DNA of 64,000 nucleotides, taken from positions 62,001 to 126,000 of the forward strand of contig NZ_CANMZV010000010.1 of NCBI RefSeq assembly GCF_947502415.1, given 5' to 3'. Positions 19,862 to 29,219 of this stretch are shown here, piece by piece (position 1 is the first letter of the stretch; each line of letters starts with the position of its first letter). The DNA comes from an uncultured Photobacterium sp. (GTDB taxonomy: Bacteria > Pseudomonadota > Gammaproteobacteria > Enterobacterales > Vibrionaceae). A program made the position numbers and the translations under genes. The notes beneath the pieces were generated by a model. That model was not told the DNA's origin and ran no database searches. It saw only the letters and a list, made by a program, of their open reading frames with translations.

Positions 19862-20650
19862 ATGACAAACTTTGACCATTACAGGGCTACCGTAGATAAG
19901 GTCAATACAGCCATCCTCCGTAAGGTCAAGTTACCGTGGCAGGTTGAGTATCAGATACCTGACCAGGCTTCGAATGAAGATAGTGATGAGCAAGAGCTGC
20001 TTATGGTTTCTCCAAGTGGCCTGGTTTGTCAGCGGCTTTCATTGCCCAAGTCTTCTGTAAAGGCATTCTGGGGTGATCAGGAGTCGGTTTGTTCATTGGT
20101 TAGTGAATATGTTGTTCGTGGTGCTGCTCGGCTAGCCCCGCTTCGCCAACAATCTTACCGCAATAATTTTCCACATTGGTTCGAACAGTGTGTCCAGCAA
20201 TTGCATTATTTAATTGGTTCAAAAGAGCAGTTATTGCATGTGATGACAGATTCACATTATCCATTTCCGAGTAAAGTTAAAATAGAAGGTACTTATTTAC
20301 CTTGCTGGGTCTGGTATAAGGAAAATAACCAATTAGCAGTGTCAGTCATTGATCGCCGGACAGGTTTATTCAGTAAACCGCAAAATGTTAATGCTGATCA
20401 TCTGGTTGATAATGATAAGTGGTTTGGGGCACAGGTGATCGATTCTGCCGATGAGTGCATTGATACGATTACATATTACATTTCTGAACTGGCGAAAAAG
20501 CAAAGGGATCCTGTTGAATCAGAACCAACATTAACGGATGCTTTGCATAATCCGTGTTCGTCAACTCTGAGTCCGATTCTGAGTGTGGCGCTGATGATGG
20601 GGATTGTTGCTGGTTTCTTTATTCTTCTGAAAGTAATTTTGGGATTTTAG
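19862..20650 (+). CDS. Unknown protein with C-terminal membrane anchor
   Basis: A 262-residue protein that I do not recognise. The ATG at 19862 was preferred to the TTG just before it because GGAGGGG lies at a suitable distance. Residues 1-235 are soluble and fairly acidic, rich in Trp, Tyr and His around the middle (FPHWFEQCVQQLHYLIG, LPCWVWYKENNQ). One hydrophobic helix (about 238-261, LSVALMMGIVAGFFILLKVI) ends the protein, and no signal peptide is present. This suggests a tail-anchored inner-membrane protein with its bulk in the cytoplasm. It stands alone between divergent and downstream small genes, with no operon partner to suggest a role. Confidence 0.65.
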   Translation: MTNFDHYRATVDKVNTAILRKVKLPWQVEYQIPDQASNEDSDEQELLMVSPSGLVCQRLSLPKSSVKAFWGDQESVCSLVSEYVVRGAARLAPLRQQSYRNNFPHWFEQCVQQLHYLIGSKEQLLHVMTDSHYPFPSKVKIEGTYLPCWVWYKENNQLAVSVIDRRTGLFSKPQNVNADHLVDNDKWFGAQVIDSADECIDTITYYISELAKKQRDPVESEPTLTDALHNPCSSTLSPILSVALMMGIVAGFFILLKVILGF

Positions 20651-20811
20651 GGGAGCAGACCTCAATCACTTTGCAGTCATCATTGCTGGCATGTTTATAA
20701 AATGCTGATCGGTTAGTTTCATTCGAACACGGGATGATGCAAAGGTTTTACGTTGGTCTGCGCTAAAAAATCAGATAAGATCAGCGTTATGTTTTACCGT
20801 GGTGCTGGGTT

Positions 20812-21018
20812 ATGCATAATTTAACGTTGTTATCTCAAGTTGAAAAAAATCGTATTGAACTAGACAAGCAGGCTGCCTATGCCGTCTGGCAGATAAAAAA
20901 TGCTAAACGAGGCTATGAGGTGATTGCTGAGCTGAGCAATAACATCGATGATGATGACGCCCGTGAGTTTTTCGATAATGCTGTGACAAAATATAAGACA
21001 CAGATGGGTGTTGCATAA
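20812..21018 (+). CDS. Small helical protein of unknown function
   Basis: A 68-residue, charged, mostly helical protein starting MHNLTLLSQVEKNRIELDKQ and ending with a short Asp-rich turn (NNIDDDDAREFFDNA) and a helix. The Shine-Dalgarno is weak, but a good terminator follows 26 bp after the stop, which supports a real single-gene unit. I do not recognise the family. Confidence 0.55.
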   Translation: MHNLTLLSQVEKNRIELDKQAAYAVWQIKNAKRGYEVIAELSNNIDDDDAREFFDNAVTKYKTQMGVA

Positions 21019-21331
21019 CCCGTAAGTTAGAAGAATTGTTTTTGAAAAAGCTGCCATTGGCAGCTTTTTTTGATCCTGGTCGTCAGATATTGATTAAATC
21101 ATCAGTCTTTGATGTGAAGCTCATTATTCTGAGGCATAATGCGCGCCTTTTTCTTTGTGGTCTGGTATCTTAAATAAAGATATAGCCGGAAAAGAAAGTG
21201 GGAAGTCTGGATTTTGGCTTCTCGATTTCAGGTTGAATAATTGGTAGTTAGCCGGTTACCGTTGACACGAACATGACTTCCTGAAAGCGATAGTTGGTCA
21301 GTTAAAAAAGCCGGTATAAAAGGAAGGCGAA
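21019..21331. other. Intergenic region upstream of the response regulator
   Basis: It holds the terminator at 21045-21071 and then about 260 bp with no recognisable gene; presumably the promoter region of the two-component operon. Confidence 0.4.
21045..21071 (+). terminator. Rho-independent terminator
   Basis: AAAAAGCTGCC (21045-21055), loop ATT, then GGCAGC and a run of seven T's. It ends the small-protein transcript. Confidence 0.9.
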
Positions 21332-22057
21332 ATGAGTGCGAGCAAGAAGGTCCTTGTTGTTGATGACGATCAGGAGATTCGCGAGCTACTGGATGAATAC
21401 CTGACAAAAGCAGGTTTTACCGTAACAACAGCGGCCGAAGGCGAAGAAATGAAGCGTCGGTTGGCAATGGGTTATCCCGATCTCATTTTATTGGATGTCA
21501 TGATGCCGGGCGATGATGGTTTCACCTTGTGTCAGTACATTCGCAAAACTTCTGATGTACCAATTATTATGCTGACGGCGGTATCGGATGAAATGGATCA
21601 GATTATTGGTCTTGAGCTCGGTGCCGATGATTATATCGCCAAGCCATTCAGTCCTCGTCAGCTGATGGCGCGTATCAAGGCGTTATTGCGTCGGGTGAAA
21701 CCAACGGAAACTCAGCAGGCTCCGGCAACACCGAAAGCAATCCGCTTTGCAAACTGGCGTCTGGAGACGGGTTCCCAGCGTTTATTCGATCTGGAAAAGG
21801 GCAAAGATTACGAACTGTCTGGCAGTGATTTTGCACTTCTGATGCTATTTCTTACCCGTCCGAATGAAGTGCTGGATCGGGATACTATTTCTTTTGCTAC
21901 GCGTGGTCGCGAAGCTCATCCTTCTGAACGTGGCATTGATGTTCAGCTTAGCCGGTTGCGCCAGCGTTTGGGCGATAAAGGCACACAGCAACGGTTAATT
22001 AAAACGATTCGTGGTAATGGATATGCCTTTAATGCCGAGGTTACCTACGAAGAGTGA
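21332..22057 (+). CDS. OmpR-family response regulator (OmpR/GltR-like)
   Basis: A 241-residue regulator. The receiver covers about 1-120, with VDDD, D55 in LILLDVMMPG, T/A switch residues and YIAKPF. The winged-helix output (about 140-235) contains LSGSDFALLMLFL and GIDVQLSRLRQRLGD. A histidine kinase follows 34 bp downstream, then a sugar-type binding protein. This order recalls Pseudomonas GltR/GtrS with the glucose transporter genes gtsABCD, so control of sugar uptake or metabolism is a reasonable inference. The local sequence also resembles OmpR. Confidence 0.88.
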   Translation: MSASKKVLVVDDDQEIRELLDEYLTKAGFTVTTAAEGEEMKRRLAMGYPDLILLDVMMPGDDGFTLCQYIRKTSDVPIIMLTAVSDEMDQIIGLELGADDYIAKPFSPRQLMARIKALLRRVKPTETQQAPATPKAIRFANWRLETGSQRLFDLEKGKDYELSGSDFALLMLFLTRPNEVLDRDTISFATRGREAHPSERGIDVQLSRLRQRLGDKGTQQRLIKTIRGNGYAFNAEVTYEE

Positions 22058-22091
22058 TCCCCTCCTGATGTGATATAAAAGGCATCGCAAC

Positions 22092-23534
22092 ATGAATTGG
22101 AAAAAATGGTGGCCAAAGTCGTTGTTGGCTCGCACCTTATGGCTTACTTTGCTGGCTGTATTTCTGGCACAGATGATTGCCACAGTTATTTGGTATGGTC
22201 AGTCAAAGCAACGGGATTTAGAGGGGCTTGAATCGGCATCTGCCAGTATGGCCTCCATGTTTGCCTCTACCGTGACTTTCTTTCAATCACTCCCGTTGGA
22301 GTACCGGCACATTGTGCTGGATCAGTTGCGGAATATGGGGGGAACCCGTTTTTTTGTTTCGTTCAACGAAGAAGAAATTAAGATTGAACCTATCCCTTCC
22401 TCGCAAATGAAAAATACGGCTGTGCGGGTGTTTGAGGAAGTTCTTAAAGAAAAACTACCGCGCCTTGATGTTATTCGGGTAGAGTTTTCCCGTCCTGAAA
22501 CCCTTCATGTTCTGAAAAACGATATTTTACTCAGTGATCTGCCGCGTTCATGGGCACATTATACCCTCAGTCTGGAGCCTTTTAATCCGCCTATACTGGT
22601 TGTTCAGCTTGAGCTGGCAGCGAATGAGTGGCTTTATATTGCCGCTTTACTACCTTCCCCTTACGCTACTCTGGATGATGAAATCATTACCAAGCAGCAA
22701 GTGCTGTTCCTTATTTTTATTACTACGCTGCTGTTGGTGTTTACTTACTTCATGATCCGTCGTCAGACTAAGCCGCTCAAACGGCTTGCCAATGCAGCTA
22801 ATGCTTTGAGTTTTGATATTTACCAGCCACCGTTGGTAGAAGAAGGCGCGAGTGAGTTGGTTACGGCAACTCAGGCATTTAATCGGATGCAGTTGCGCTT
22901 GCGCCGTTATATTGATGATCGTGAGCATCTGTTCTCGGCAATCTCACATGATCTGAAAACACCGATCACCCGTTTGCGTCTTCGAGCTGAATTGATTGAC
23001 GATGACGCTAAAGTCGAAAAATTCAATCGGGATTTGGATGAGTTGGAAATGATGGTGAAGGGAGCGTTGCAGACGGTAAAAGACACTGATCTTCATGAAA
23101 ACCTGACTCAGGTAAATCTGTCGGAAATGTTGCGCAGTATTGCCGAGCGGCACAATAGTCCGCGTATTAAGGTTCACCTGCCTGATACTAAAATCGCACC
23201 TATGATGGCTAAGCCGTTGGCGCTGAAGCGTTGTTTGAGTAACCTGATAGACAATGGAGTGAAGTACGGGCATGAGGTTAATATTATCGTCTCGGATGAA
23301 CCTGATGCCTTGGTGTTGATAATCAAAGATAAAGGCGAAGGTATACCGGAAGAGCTACTAGAAGCTGTTTTTGAACCATATTTTCGTATAGCCAAGGACG
23401 ATGAAGGCCACGGATTGGGAATGGGAATTTCGCGTAATATTATTCATGCCCACGGTGGTGATATGACAATTCATAACGCCAAAGAGGGCGGCTTGGAAGT
23501 AAAGGTTTATATTCCGCGTCTGCTTAAAGAGTAG
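22092..23534 (+). CDS. Sensor histidine kinase (EnvZ/GtrS-like)
   Basis: A 480-residue classical kinase with a membrane helix at about 12-34, a periplasmic domain at about 35-210 and a second helix at about 208-230. HAMP (RRQTKPLKRLANAANAL) is followed by HisKA with H286 (ISHDLKTPITRLRLRAE) and HATPase (LSNLIDNGVKYG, GEGIPEELLEAVFEPYFR, GLGMGISRNI). It is encoded between its regulator and a periplasmic solute-binding protein that starts 27 bp downstream. The arrangement suggests the binding protein may present its ligand to the kinase's periplasmic domain. That partnership is inferred from gene order only. Confidence 0.9.
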   Translation: MNWKKWWPKSLLARTLWLTLLAVFLAQMIATVIWYGQSKQRDLEGLESASASMASMFASTVTFFQSLPLEYRHIVLDQLRNMGGTRFFVSFNEEEIKIEPIPSSQMKNTAVRVFEEVLKEKLPRLDVIRVEFSRPETLHVLKNDILLSDLPRSWAHYTLSLEPFNPPILVVQLELAANEWLYIAALLPSPYATLDDEIITKQQVLFLIFITTLLLVFTYFMIRRQTKPLKRLANAANALSFDIYQPPLVEEGASELVTATQAFNRMQLRLRRYIDDREHLFSAISHDLKTPITRLRLRAELIDDDAKVEKFNRDLDELEMMVKGALQTVKDTDLHENLTQVNLSEMLRSIAERHNSPRIKVHLPDTKIAPMMAKPLALKRCLSNLIDNGVKYGHEVNIIVSDEPDALVLIIKDKGEGIPEELLEAVFEPYFRIAKDDEGHGLGMGISRNIIHAHGGDMTIHNAKEGGLEVKVYIPRLLKE

Positions 23535-23561
23535 GGCCGGAGTGTTCGGGGTAAAATCAGA

Positions 23562-24812
23562 ATGAAGATGTTAAAACGGACATTATCGGCATTGACGCTG
23601 GTGCTTTCAAGCGCTGTTGCTTCTGCGGGTGAAGTCGAAGTGCTGCACTGGTGGACTTCTGGCGGTGAAGCAAAGGCTGTATCAGTTCTAAAAAAAATAA
23701 TGGAAGAGCAGGGCAACAGTTGGAAAGATTTTGCTATTGCCGGCGGTGGTGGTGAAAGTGCCATGACCGTTTTAAAAACCCGCGCAGTATCAGGGAATCC
23801 GCCATCGGCTGCACAAATTAAAGGGCATGATATTCAGGAGTGGGGAAGACTTGGCTTTTTAACTGATTTGAGTGACGTTGCTGATGCGGAGAGTTGGGAC
23901 AAGGTATTGCCGGAAGTTGTTACTCGAGTGATGAAATATGACGGCAACTATGTGGCTGTTCCTGTAAACGTTCACCGGGTTAATTGGCTGTGGGTGAACC
24001 CGGAGGTTCTTAAAAAGTCCGGGGCAAATGTACCGACGTCCTTGGCTGAGTTCTTTGTTGCTGCGGATAAAATTAAAGCGGCTGGATTTGTCCCGTTAGC
24101 TCACGGCGGCCAGCCATGGCAGGATATTACTTTATTTGAGGCTGTGGCGCTTGCCGTGCTGGGGGCTGAAGATTACCAGAAAGCATTCGTTAGTTTGGAT
24201 ATGGATGTGCTGTCTGGCGATAAAATGACTGATGTTTTTATACAGTTTAGCAAGATGCGAGATTACATCGATCCTCATTATCGCGGACGTAGCTGGAATG
24301 CGGCAACCTCAATGGTGATCAATGGGGAGGCCGCAATGCAAATTATGGGCGATTGGGCTAAAGGGGAGTTTGCAGCGGCTGGTAAGGTACCGGGGAAAGA
24401 TTACCTATGTGTGGCGGCACCAGGTACGCAAGGGAAGTTTACTTACAATATTGATAGTTTCGCCTTTTTTAAATTGAGTGATGAAGCAAATCGGAAGGCT
24501 CAGAAAGAGCTGGCCAGGACAATCCTGGATAAGAATTTCCAGGAAATTTTCAACCTGAATAAAGGGTCGATTCCGGTTCGCCTTGATATGGATATGAGTA
24601 AGTTTGATCAGTGTGCGCTGGATTCTATGGCAACGTTTAAAGCGACATCTACCAATGGCGAGTTAGTGCCAAGTGTCTCACAGGGGCTGGCAACGACAAG
24701 CTATGTGCAGGCTGCCATTTTTGATGTTGTGACCAATTTCTTCAATGCTAAGTCTCCGGACCCAGAGCAGGCGGCCAGTAAGCTGGCGCGGGCTGTTAAG
24801 TCTGCTATTTAG
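23562..24812 (+). CDS. Orphan carbohydrate ABC-type solute-binding protein
   Basis: A 416-residue periplasmic protein with a signal peptide ([22 protein letters not shown], cleaved before GEVEV). The family-1 extracellular solute-binding fold has the typical start [20 protein letters not shown], then [17 protein letters not shown], and resembles the glucose/mannose-binding GtsA group. No permease or ATPase genes follow; the next gene, 134 bp on, is sixA. It sits in the same run as the two-component pair 27 bp upstream. It may work with a transporter encoded elsewhere or act as the ligand receptor for the kinase. Sugar specificity is inferred from the family. Confidence 0.85.
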   Translation: MKMLKRTLSALTLVLSSAVASAGEVEVLHWWTSGGEAKAVSVLKKIMEEQGNSWKDFAIAGGGGESAMTVLKTRAVSGNPPSAAQIKGHDIQEWGRLGFLTDLSDVADAESWDKVLPEVVTRVMKYDGNYVAVPVNVHRVNWLWVNPEVLKKSGANVPTSLAEFFVAADKIKAAGFVPLAHGGQPWQDITLFEAVALAVLGAEDYQKAFVSLDMDVLSGDKMTDVFIQFSKMRDYIDPHYRGRSWNAATSMVINGEAAMQIMGDWAKGEFAAAGKVPGKDYLCVAAPGTQGKFTYNIDSFAFFKLSDEANRKAQKELARTILDKNFQEIFNLNKGSIPVRLDMDMSKFDQCALDSMATFKATSTNGELVPSVSQGLATTSYVQAAIFDVVTNFFNAKSPDPEQAASKLARAVKSAI

Positions 24813-24946
24813 TTTTGGTATTAATTGCTGGCTCAGGTATTCGCTGGGCCCAGCATTCTCATTATTGTCTCATCTGTTTTTTACTTTCATACCTATTCCT
24901 AAAGCATTTTATATAATTGTTATATGCAGCAAGAGGGAAGTTGGGA

Positions 24947-25441
24947 ATGAAGCTACTTTTTCTTGTTCGTCATGCAAAGTCTTCTTGGGATGATCTTACT
25001 TTAGATGATTTCGATCGGCCGTTGAGTGAACGGGGCATGAAGAATGTACCAGACATGGTTTTCCGTCTTGATGCTTGGAAAACCGGTCCACAGTTAATCA
25101 TATCGAGTACTGCGCTGAGAGCGGCACAGACCGCTTCTTTCTTTGTTCAGGGGCTTACAGGCCAGCCGAGATTGGAAATTTGTCCCGAACTGTATACAGA
25201 ATCTGCCGATGAGTTACTTGAGGTGATTGAAGGAAGCCCGAAACAAGTCGATCGATTAATGGTGATATGTCATAACCCGGCACTCAATGAGCTGATTAAT
25301 CGCTTGGGTTTTGCGCTTGAGAATTTACCGACTTGCGGCGTTGTTGTTTTTGGGTTTGAGGTTGATTGCTGGCAAGCCATTACCAGTGAGCCAGCGGTTA
25401 CGATTTATTATGATTATCCAAAGAGAAAGAAGGTAAAATAA
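24947..25441 (+). CDS. sixA: Phosphohistidine phosphatase SixA
   Basis: A 164-residue histidine-phosphatase-superfamily protein. The catalytic RH is at R8-H9 in MKLLFLVRHAKSSW, and the second conserved His lies in VICHNPALNELI. SixA dephosphorylates phosphohistidine on HPt domains or PTS proteins. The ATG at 24947 was chosen because AAGAGGGA lies 9 bp before it; a longer TTG-started frame lacks such a site. It follows a two-component operon and the window also holds two HPt-bearing kinases, so its substrate may be a phosphorelay or the nitrogen PTS; the sequence cannot tell. Confidence 0.85.
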   Translation: MKLLFLVRHAKSSWDDLTLDDFDRPLSERGMKNVPDMVFRLDAWKTGPQLIISSTALRAAQTASFFVQGLTGQPRLEICPELYTESADELLEVIEGSPKQVDRLMVICHNPALNELINRLGFALENLPTCGVVVFGFEVDCWQAITSEPAVTIYYDYPKRKKVK

Positions 25442-25512
25442 AACTTGGTGATAGCTAATTGTTCGCTTTGGTGTTGATTTGATCGCTTGGTTTTTAACTC
25501 CTGTTAATAGGC

Positions 25513-25541
25513 TTTACAACGAACTTAATGCTATATATTAT
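25513..25541 (+). promoter_or_regulatory. Sigma-70 promoter of tRNA-Ser copy 1
   Basis: TTTACA (25513-25518), 17-bp spacer, TATTAT (25536-25541), 13 bp before the tRNA. The same boxes and spacing precede the other two tRNA-Ser copies. Confidence 0.85.
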
Positions 25542-25554
25542 TTGCAGCACTTAC

Positions 25555-25645
25555 GGAGAGATGGCTGAGTGGTTGAAAGCACCGGTCTTGAAAACCGGCA
25601 TACGTTTGTAGCGTATCTAGGGTTCAAATCCCTATCTCTCCGCCA
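25555..25645 (+). tRNA. tRNA-Ser(UGA), copy 1
   Basis: A 91-base class II tRNA with encoded CCA. The acceptor GGAGAGA pairs with TCTCTCC, the anticodon loop CTTGAAA gives UGA, a long variable arm (GCATACGTTTGTAGCGTATC) is present, and the T loop is GGTTCAAATCC. The mature sequence is identical to copies at 40082 and 45636. This copy stands alone, without tRNA-Asp. Confidence 0.97.
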
Positions 25646-26293
25646 CTTCTAGAGAAACCGCTGAACTATCAGCGGTTTTTTTATATCTTAAATCTAAAGT
25701 AGATTCCCCCTTCGACGTTCAATTACCAGCGTAACAAACAAGATCAAACAGCAATTAGGGATATTTATTTCGTCCACGTAAACGCAATAATAACGGCTGT
25801 GAATGTATTCATGGCTTTTATCTCGTTGTTTATTGGTAGCTCGGTGTAAGGGTATGTGACAGACCTATTCACTTTTCCGGCATGCTTATTGTGCTCTTTC
25901 GCCATATTTACGATACCCGAGTTTTTGGAATGAATTGCCCATTAAAAGTGAAATTCTTGCAAGCACATAAACGTATTTATTAGCAATATATGTGTCAATA
26001 ACGACCTAAAGATAATATGGTTACAATTTTACTGGGATGAAAATCATCATTCAATTGGCATTGGGTATGTTTGTTGCTATCTTCATTCAATAAGCGTATT
26101 TGCTTTTCGTGAATATAACCTGATAGCTATAATAATATAATTTACCGCTTATTTTGTGGTCTTATTTAAAGGTTGTTGTTTTTTAATTTCAGGGTGTTTT
26201 ATACCCAGAGAGTATGAGTCTGCTTTCTTAATCATAATCTTATTTAGGCGATTGTGATAAATTAAATCAAGTGAAATAATCTGGTTGTTAATA
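25646..26293. other. Long AT-rich intergenic region
   Basis: After the tRNA terminator there are about 600 bp with no convincing ORF, RNA or repeat. It ends in the promoter region of the chemoreceptor gene. No GEMM-type c-di-GMP riboswitch signature was found in it by eye. Confidence 0.4.
25656..25682 (+). terminator. Terminator of tRNA-Ser copy 1
   Basis: AACCGCTGA (25656-25664), loop ACTA, TCAGCGGTT (25669-25677), then a T-run. Confidence 0.9.
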
Positions 26294-27934
26294 ATGGTAT
26301 ATAAAAATTTATCAATAGGTAAGAAAATTGCTGTCGTTTTTACGTTGATAACAGCAATAATTATTGCATTTGGCATATTTTTGATGGGCGAGTTGAAAGT
26401 AATTCGTTCAGGGGTGTTAAATTTTGCTGACTCTACGATACCAAGCCTTATGTCTGTTGAAGACATAATATTTGAGTTGTCTTATGTTCGCCGTACTCAG
26501 TATGCAATTTTAACCTACAGCGACTCTAAAAAGATCCGTCAAAGAATTGATAAAGCTGATCAGCAAAATAGGCAAATTGAGAAGATGATGGATGCATATC
26601 GCACTGCAGTTGAATCTTATGCTGGTGAGTACGAGTTGCAGGTGCTTAGAGATATTAACAAGGCTTGGAGAGGTTATCAGGAGTCGCTAAATGGCTTTGC
26701 TAAAGCGGCTGCAAAGGGAGATTTGGCTACGGCGCAGCCGATTCTTGCTGGTACCTTTGATGAATTTCAAGCCTTGACCTCTGCATTAGATAAGTTGAAA
26801 GAGATTAATTTAGATTTTATTCAGCGTAATCGTAACGATATGCTGGCGAGTACGGATCGGGTTAGCAGCATTTCTTTTGCCGTTGTTTCTGCACTTGCAT
26901 TCTTTATGGTGCTGATGAACTTATTTCTGACCCGTCAGATCTGTCGTCCGTTAAATCAGGTGATGAATTTATCGAGTGAAATTGCGTCAGGTAATCTTAC
27001 TCATCACTTAAATCGTGATGAAATAGGTAATGATGAACTGGGTCAGTTGGCTGATTCCAGTATGAAAATGCAGGATAACCTGCGTGTGCTTGTTGAAGAG
27101 ATTGTGGCTGCTGTTACTCAGCTTAGTGCCGCCGTTGAAGAAGTCAGCGCAATATCTGAGCAGTCATCTCAAGGGATGCAGCAACAGCAAAATGAGATCA
27201 CTATGGTTGCAACGGCCATGGATCAGATGAAAGCAACTGTCGCTGAGGTTGCTAGTAATACTGAAATGGCTTCGGTATCCGCTTCCTCGGCAAATGATGA
27301 AGCTAAGCTGGGTTGCCAGGATATTCAGCAGAGTATTGAATCAATCTTGCGGGTATCACAAGAGATTGAAAATGCCGGTCAGCTGGTTGAGCAGCTTGAA
27401 AGCGAGTCTAACAATATCAGCATGGTCGTGGATGTTATCCGTGATATCGCTGATCAGACTAACTTGTTGGCGCTTAATGCTGCGATTGAGGCTGCTCGAG
27501 CCGGTGAACAAGGTCGTGGATTTGCTGTCGTAGCAGATGAGGTTCGTACTCTGGCTGGTCGTACCCAGGACTCGACGGGTGAGATTGTTGCAATCATTGA
27601 TAAATTGCAAAAAAGTGCCACAGAAGCTAAAGAGGCGACAACAGAAAGCTGTAGCATGATCCGAGGCTGTGTTACTCAGAGCCAGAATACCGGTAAAACG
27701 ATGGAGAGTATCGAACAGAGCATCGTTCAGATAGCGGATATGGGACAGCAAATTGCGAGTGCTTGCAGTGAGCAGGATTCCGTGGCAGAAGAGCTGGGAC
27801 GTAACGTCGAGAGTATTAACCTGTCATCGAAAGAAGTGGCAGCAGGAGCTGGTCAAACTGCTCAGGCGAGTGTCGAACTTAGCCAGCTGGCAGCTAATTT
27901 GCAGGCAATGATGAGCCGGTTCCGTGTTTCTTAA
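26294..27934 (+). CDS. Methyl-accepting chemotaxis protein, 4HB sensor
   Basis: A 546-residue transmembrane chemoreceptor. The ATG at 26294 puts the basic NLSIGKK before the first membrane helix (about 9-31); the TTG 9 bp earlier is less likely. The periplasmic region (about 32-190) looks like a four-helix-bundle MCP sensor ([15 protein letters not shown]). A second helix (about 192-213), HAMP ([19 protein letters not shown]) and the long cytoplasmic coiled coil follow. The signalling hairpin tip is [20 protein letters not shown], with [15 protein letters not shown] after it. The Shine-Dalgarno is weak. The ligand is unknown. A bidirectional terminator follows directly. Confidence 0.93.
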   Translation: MVYKNLSIGKKIAVVFTLITAIIIAFGIFLMGELKVIRSGVLNFADSTIPSLMSVEDIIFELSYVRRTQYAILTYSDSKKIRQRIDKADQQNRQIEKMMDAYRTAVESYAGEYELQVLRDINKAWRGYQESLNGFAKAAAKGDLATAQPILAGTFDEFQALTSALDKLKEINLDFIQRNRNDMLASTDRVSSISFAVVSALAFFMVLMNLFLTRQICRPLNQVMNLSSEIASGNLTHHLNRDEIGNDELGQLADSSMKMQDNLRVLVEEIVAAVTQLSAAVEEVSAISEQSSQGMQQQQNEITMVATAMDQMKATVAEVASNTEMASVSASSANDEAKLGCQDIQQSIESILRVSQEIENAGQLVEQLESESNNISMVVDVIRDIADQTNLLALNAAIEAARAGEQGRGFAVVADEVRTLAGRTQDSTGEIVAIIDKLQKSATEAKEATTESCSMIRGCVTQSQNTGKTMESIEQSIVQIADMGQQIASACSEQDSVAEELGRNVESINLSSKEVAAGAGQTAQASVELSQLAANLQAMMSRFRVS

Positions 27935-27956
27935 CCAATTGACTATTAAAAGATAA

Positions 27957-27990
27957 TAAAAAACCGCTGCTTATGGGCAGCGGTTTTTTT
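27957..27990. terminator. Bidirectional terminator between the MCP and TPR genes
   Basis: AAACCGCTGC (27961-27970) pairs with GCAGCGGTTT (27977-27986) across six bases, with a T-run on the plus side and an A-run before it. It serves the rightward MCP and the leftward TonB operon. Confidence 0.92.
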
Positions 27991-29219
27991 TAACTATTCA
28001 AATATTCGATTTGTTTAAGCCATTGTTGAACTATCGCATCATATTCAGGAGCTTTAACCTGGCGAAGGTGTTCATTCGACAGCGTGTACTCTTTTAGTTC
28101 ATAGCAACAGATAGCCAGCATAAAACGCCATTGGGCATTTGTTGGTTCGCTGGTGACCAAAGAGGTTAATGCCTTTTGTGCTACTTGCCACTTGCCTAAC
28201 CTGAAAGCGATTTGAGCTTTTTGTGCAAGCTGTGCCGGAGTCAGTTGCTGGATCTGCTCAATGGTATTTAAGGTTTTAAGTACCGCGCTGTGATCGCGAC
28301 CGACAAGGTTCGCGTTTGTTAGTATCTGATAATACGCTTTTGTATCTTTTATCCGATTCTCTTCTTTTGCTCGCTCTAATACGGTGACAGCCTTATGTGG
28401 CACAGATTGACTGATATAGAGCTGAGCCAGTAAAGGCCATGAGCGATCTGGTAATATATCTGAGTTAAACGCTGCTGCCAGGATATTGAGCGCTTTCTTC
28501 GGTTCCTGATTTTCAAGGTAGTTATAACCTAGTCGTTCCCAGTAGTCTCCGTTAGCAGGGAACAGCTTGGTCATTGTAATAAGTAACCCTCTGGCTTTCG
28601 CCTTTTGTTGTGTTTTTTCATACAAAGAGAGTAACAGACGGTAATCGTTTTCTTTTCGCTGTTCAATTTCCAGAGCTTGTAATACATCGCGAATAGCAAG
28701 TTCTGTTTTATCCTGTTGTAGGTAAGCGTGAGCTGAAAAAAGATAGTTATTGGCTAGTTCTGTTTTTTTGTCTTTATACTGTGCTGGATTAGTTTGTTTG
28801 ATCTTATTCAACTGACTGTTTGCCACTGGGAACCACCGGGATAAAAATGAGGTGGTAAGAGGGTATAACTGCTGTTGATAGCTTAATTGGGCACCAAGTA
28901 AGTTGAAGTTAAGGGCTTGCTCCGGCGTTAGTTTATACTCCACCATTTCCTGGATTCGTTGAAGTGCGCATGAATAGTTTGTTAAGACCATGCAGTTTTG
29001 CAGGTACAAATTGGCCGCCAACAGTTTTACCGTCTCCGGCTGAGTCTTGGAAAATGTATAAAACTGCTCAACTGCTGCAGAAGCTTCTTCCGGTGAACGT
29101 TCCATGGCCTTTTGGATGCGTTGGTAAGATTGATAGATCTCTGGTGAGACTTCGATGGCATTAACGCTAAATGCGGCCAGCATGAAAAAGAGCGCGCAGA
29201 ATTTATTTGTTAAGTACAT
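27990..29219 (-). CDS. TPR-repeat protein of the TonB2-type operon
   Basis: A 409-residue exported protein with a signal peptide (MYLTNKFCALFFMLAAFSVNA) followed by tandem tetratricopeptide-like helical repeats over most of its length (for example YWERLGYNYLENQEPKKALN and WPLLAQLYISQSVPHKAVTV). It is the last gene of the leftward operon; its start lies inside the 3' end of tonB (17-bp overlap). The same TPR gene follows tonB2 in vibrios. A periplasmic scaffolding role for the TonB complex is likely but not established here. Confidence 0.85.
   Translation of the reverse strand: MYLTNKFCALFFMLAAFSVNAIEVSPEIYQSYQRIQKAMERSPEEASAAVEQFYTFSKTQPETVKLLAANLYLQNCMVLTNYSCALQRIQEMVEYKLTPEQALNFNLLGAQLSYQQQLYPLTTSFLSRWFPVANSQLNKIKQTNPAQYKDKKTELANNYLFSAHAYLQQDKTELAIRDVLQALEIEQRKENDYRLLLSLYEKTQQKAKARGLLITMTKLFPANGDYWERLGYNYLENQEPKKALNILAAAFNSDILPDRSWPLLAQLYISQSVPHKAVTVLERAKEENRIKDTKAYYQILTNANLVGRDHSAVLKTLNTIEQIQQLTPAQLAQKAQIAFRLGKWQVAQKALTSLVTSEPTNAQWRFMLAICCYELKEYTLSNEHLRQVKAPEYDAIVQQWLKQIEYLNS

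Noticed and set aside
25646-26293. c-di-GMP (GEMM) riboswitch before the chemoreceptor gene
   Set aside because: The conserved GEMM core is not present.
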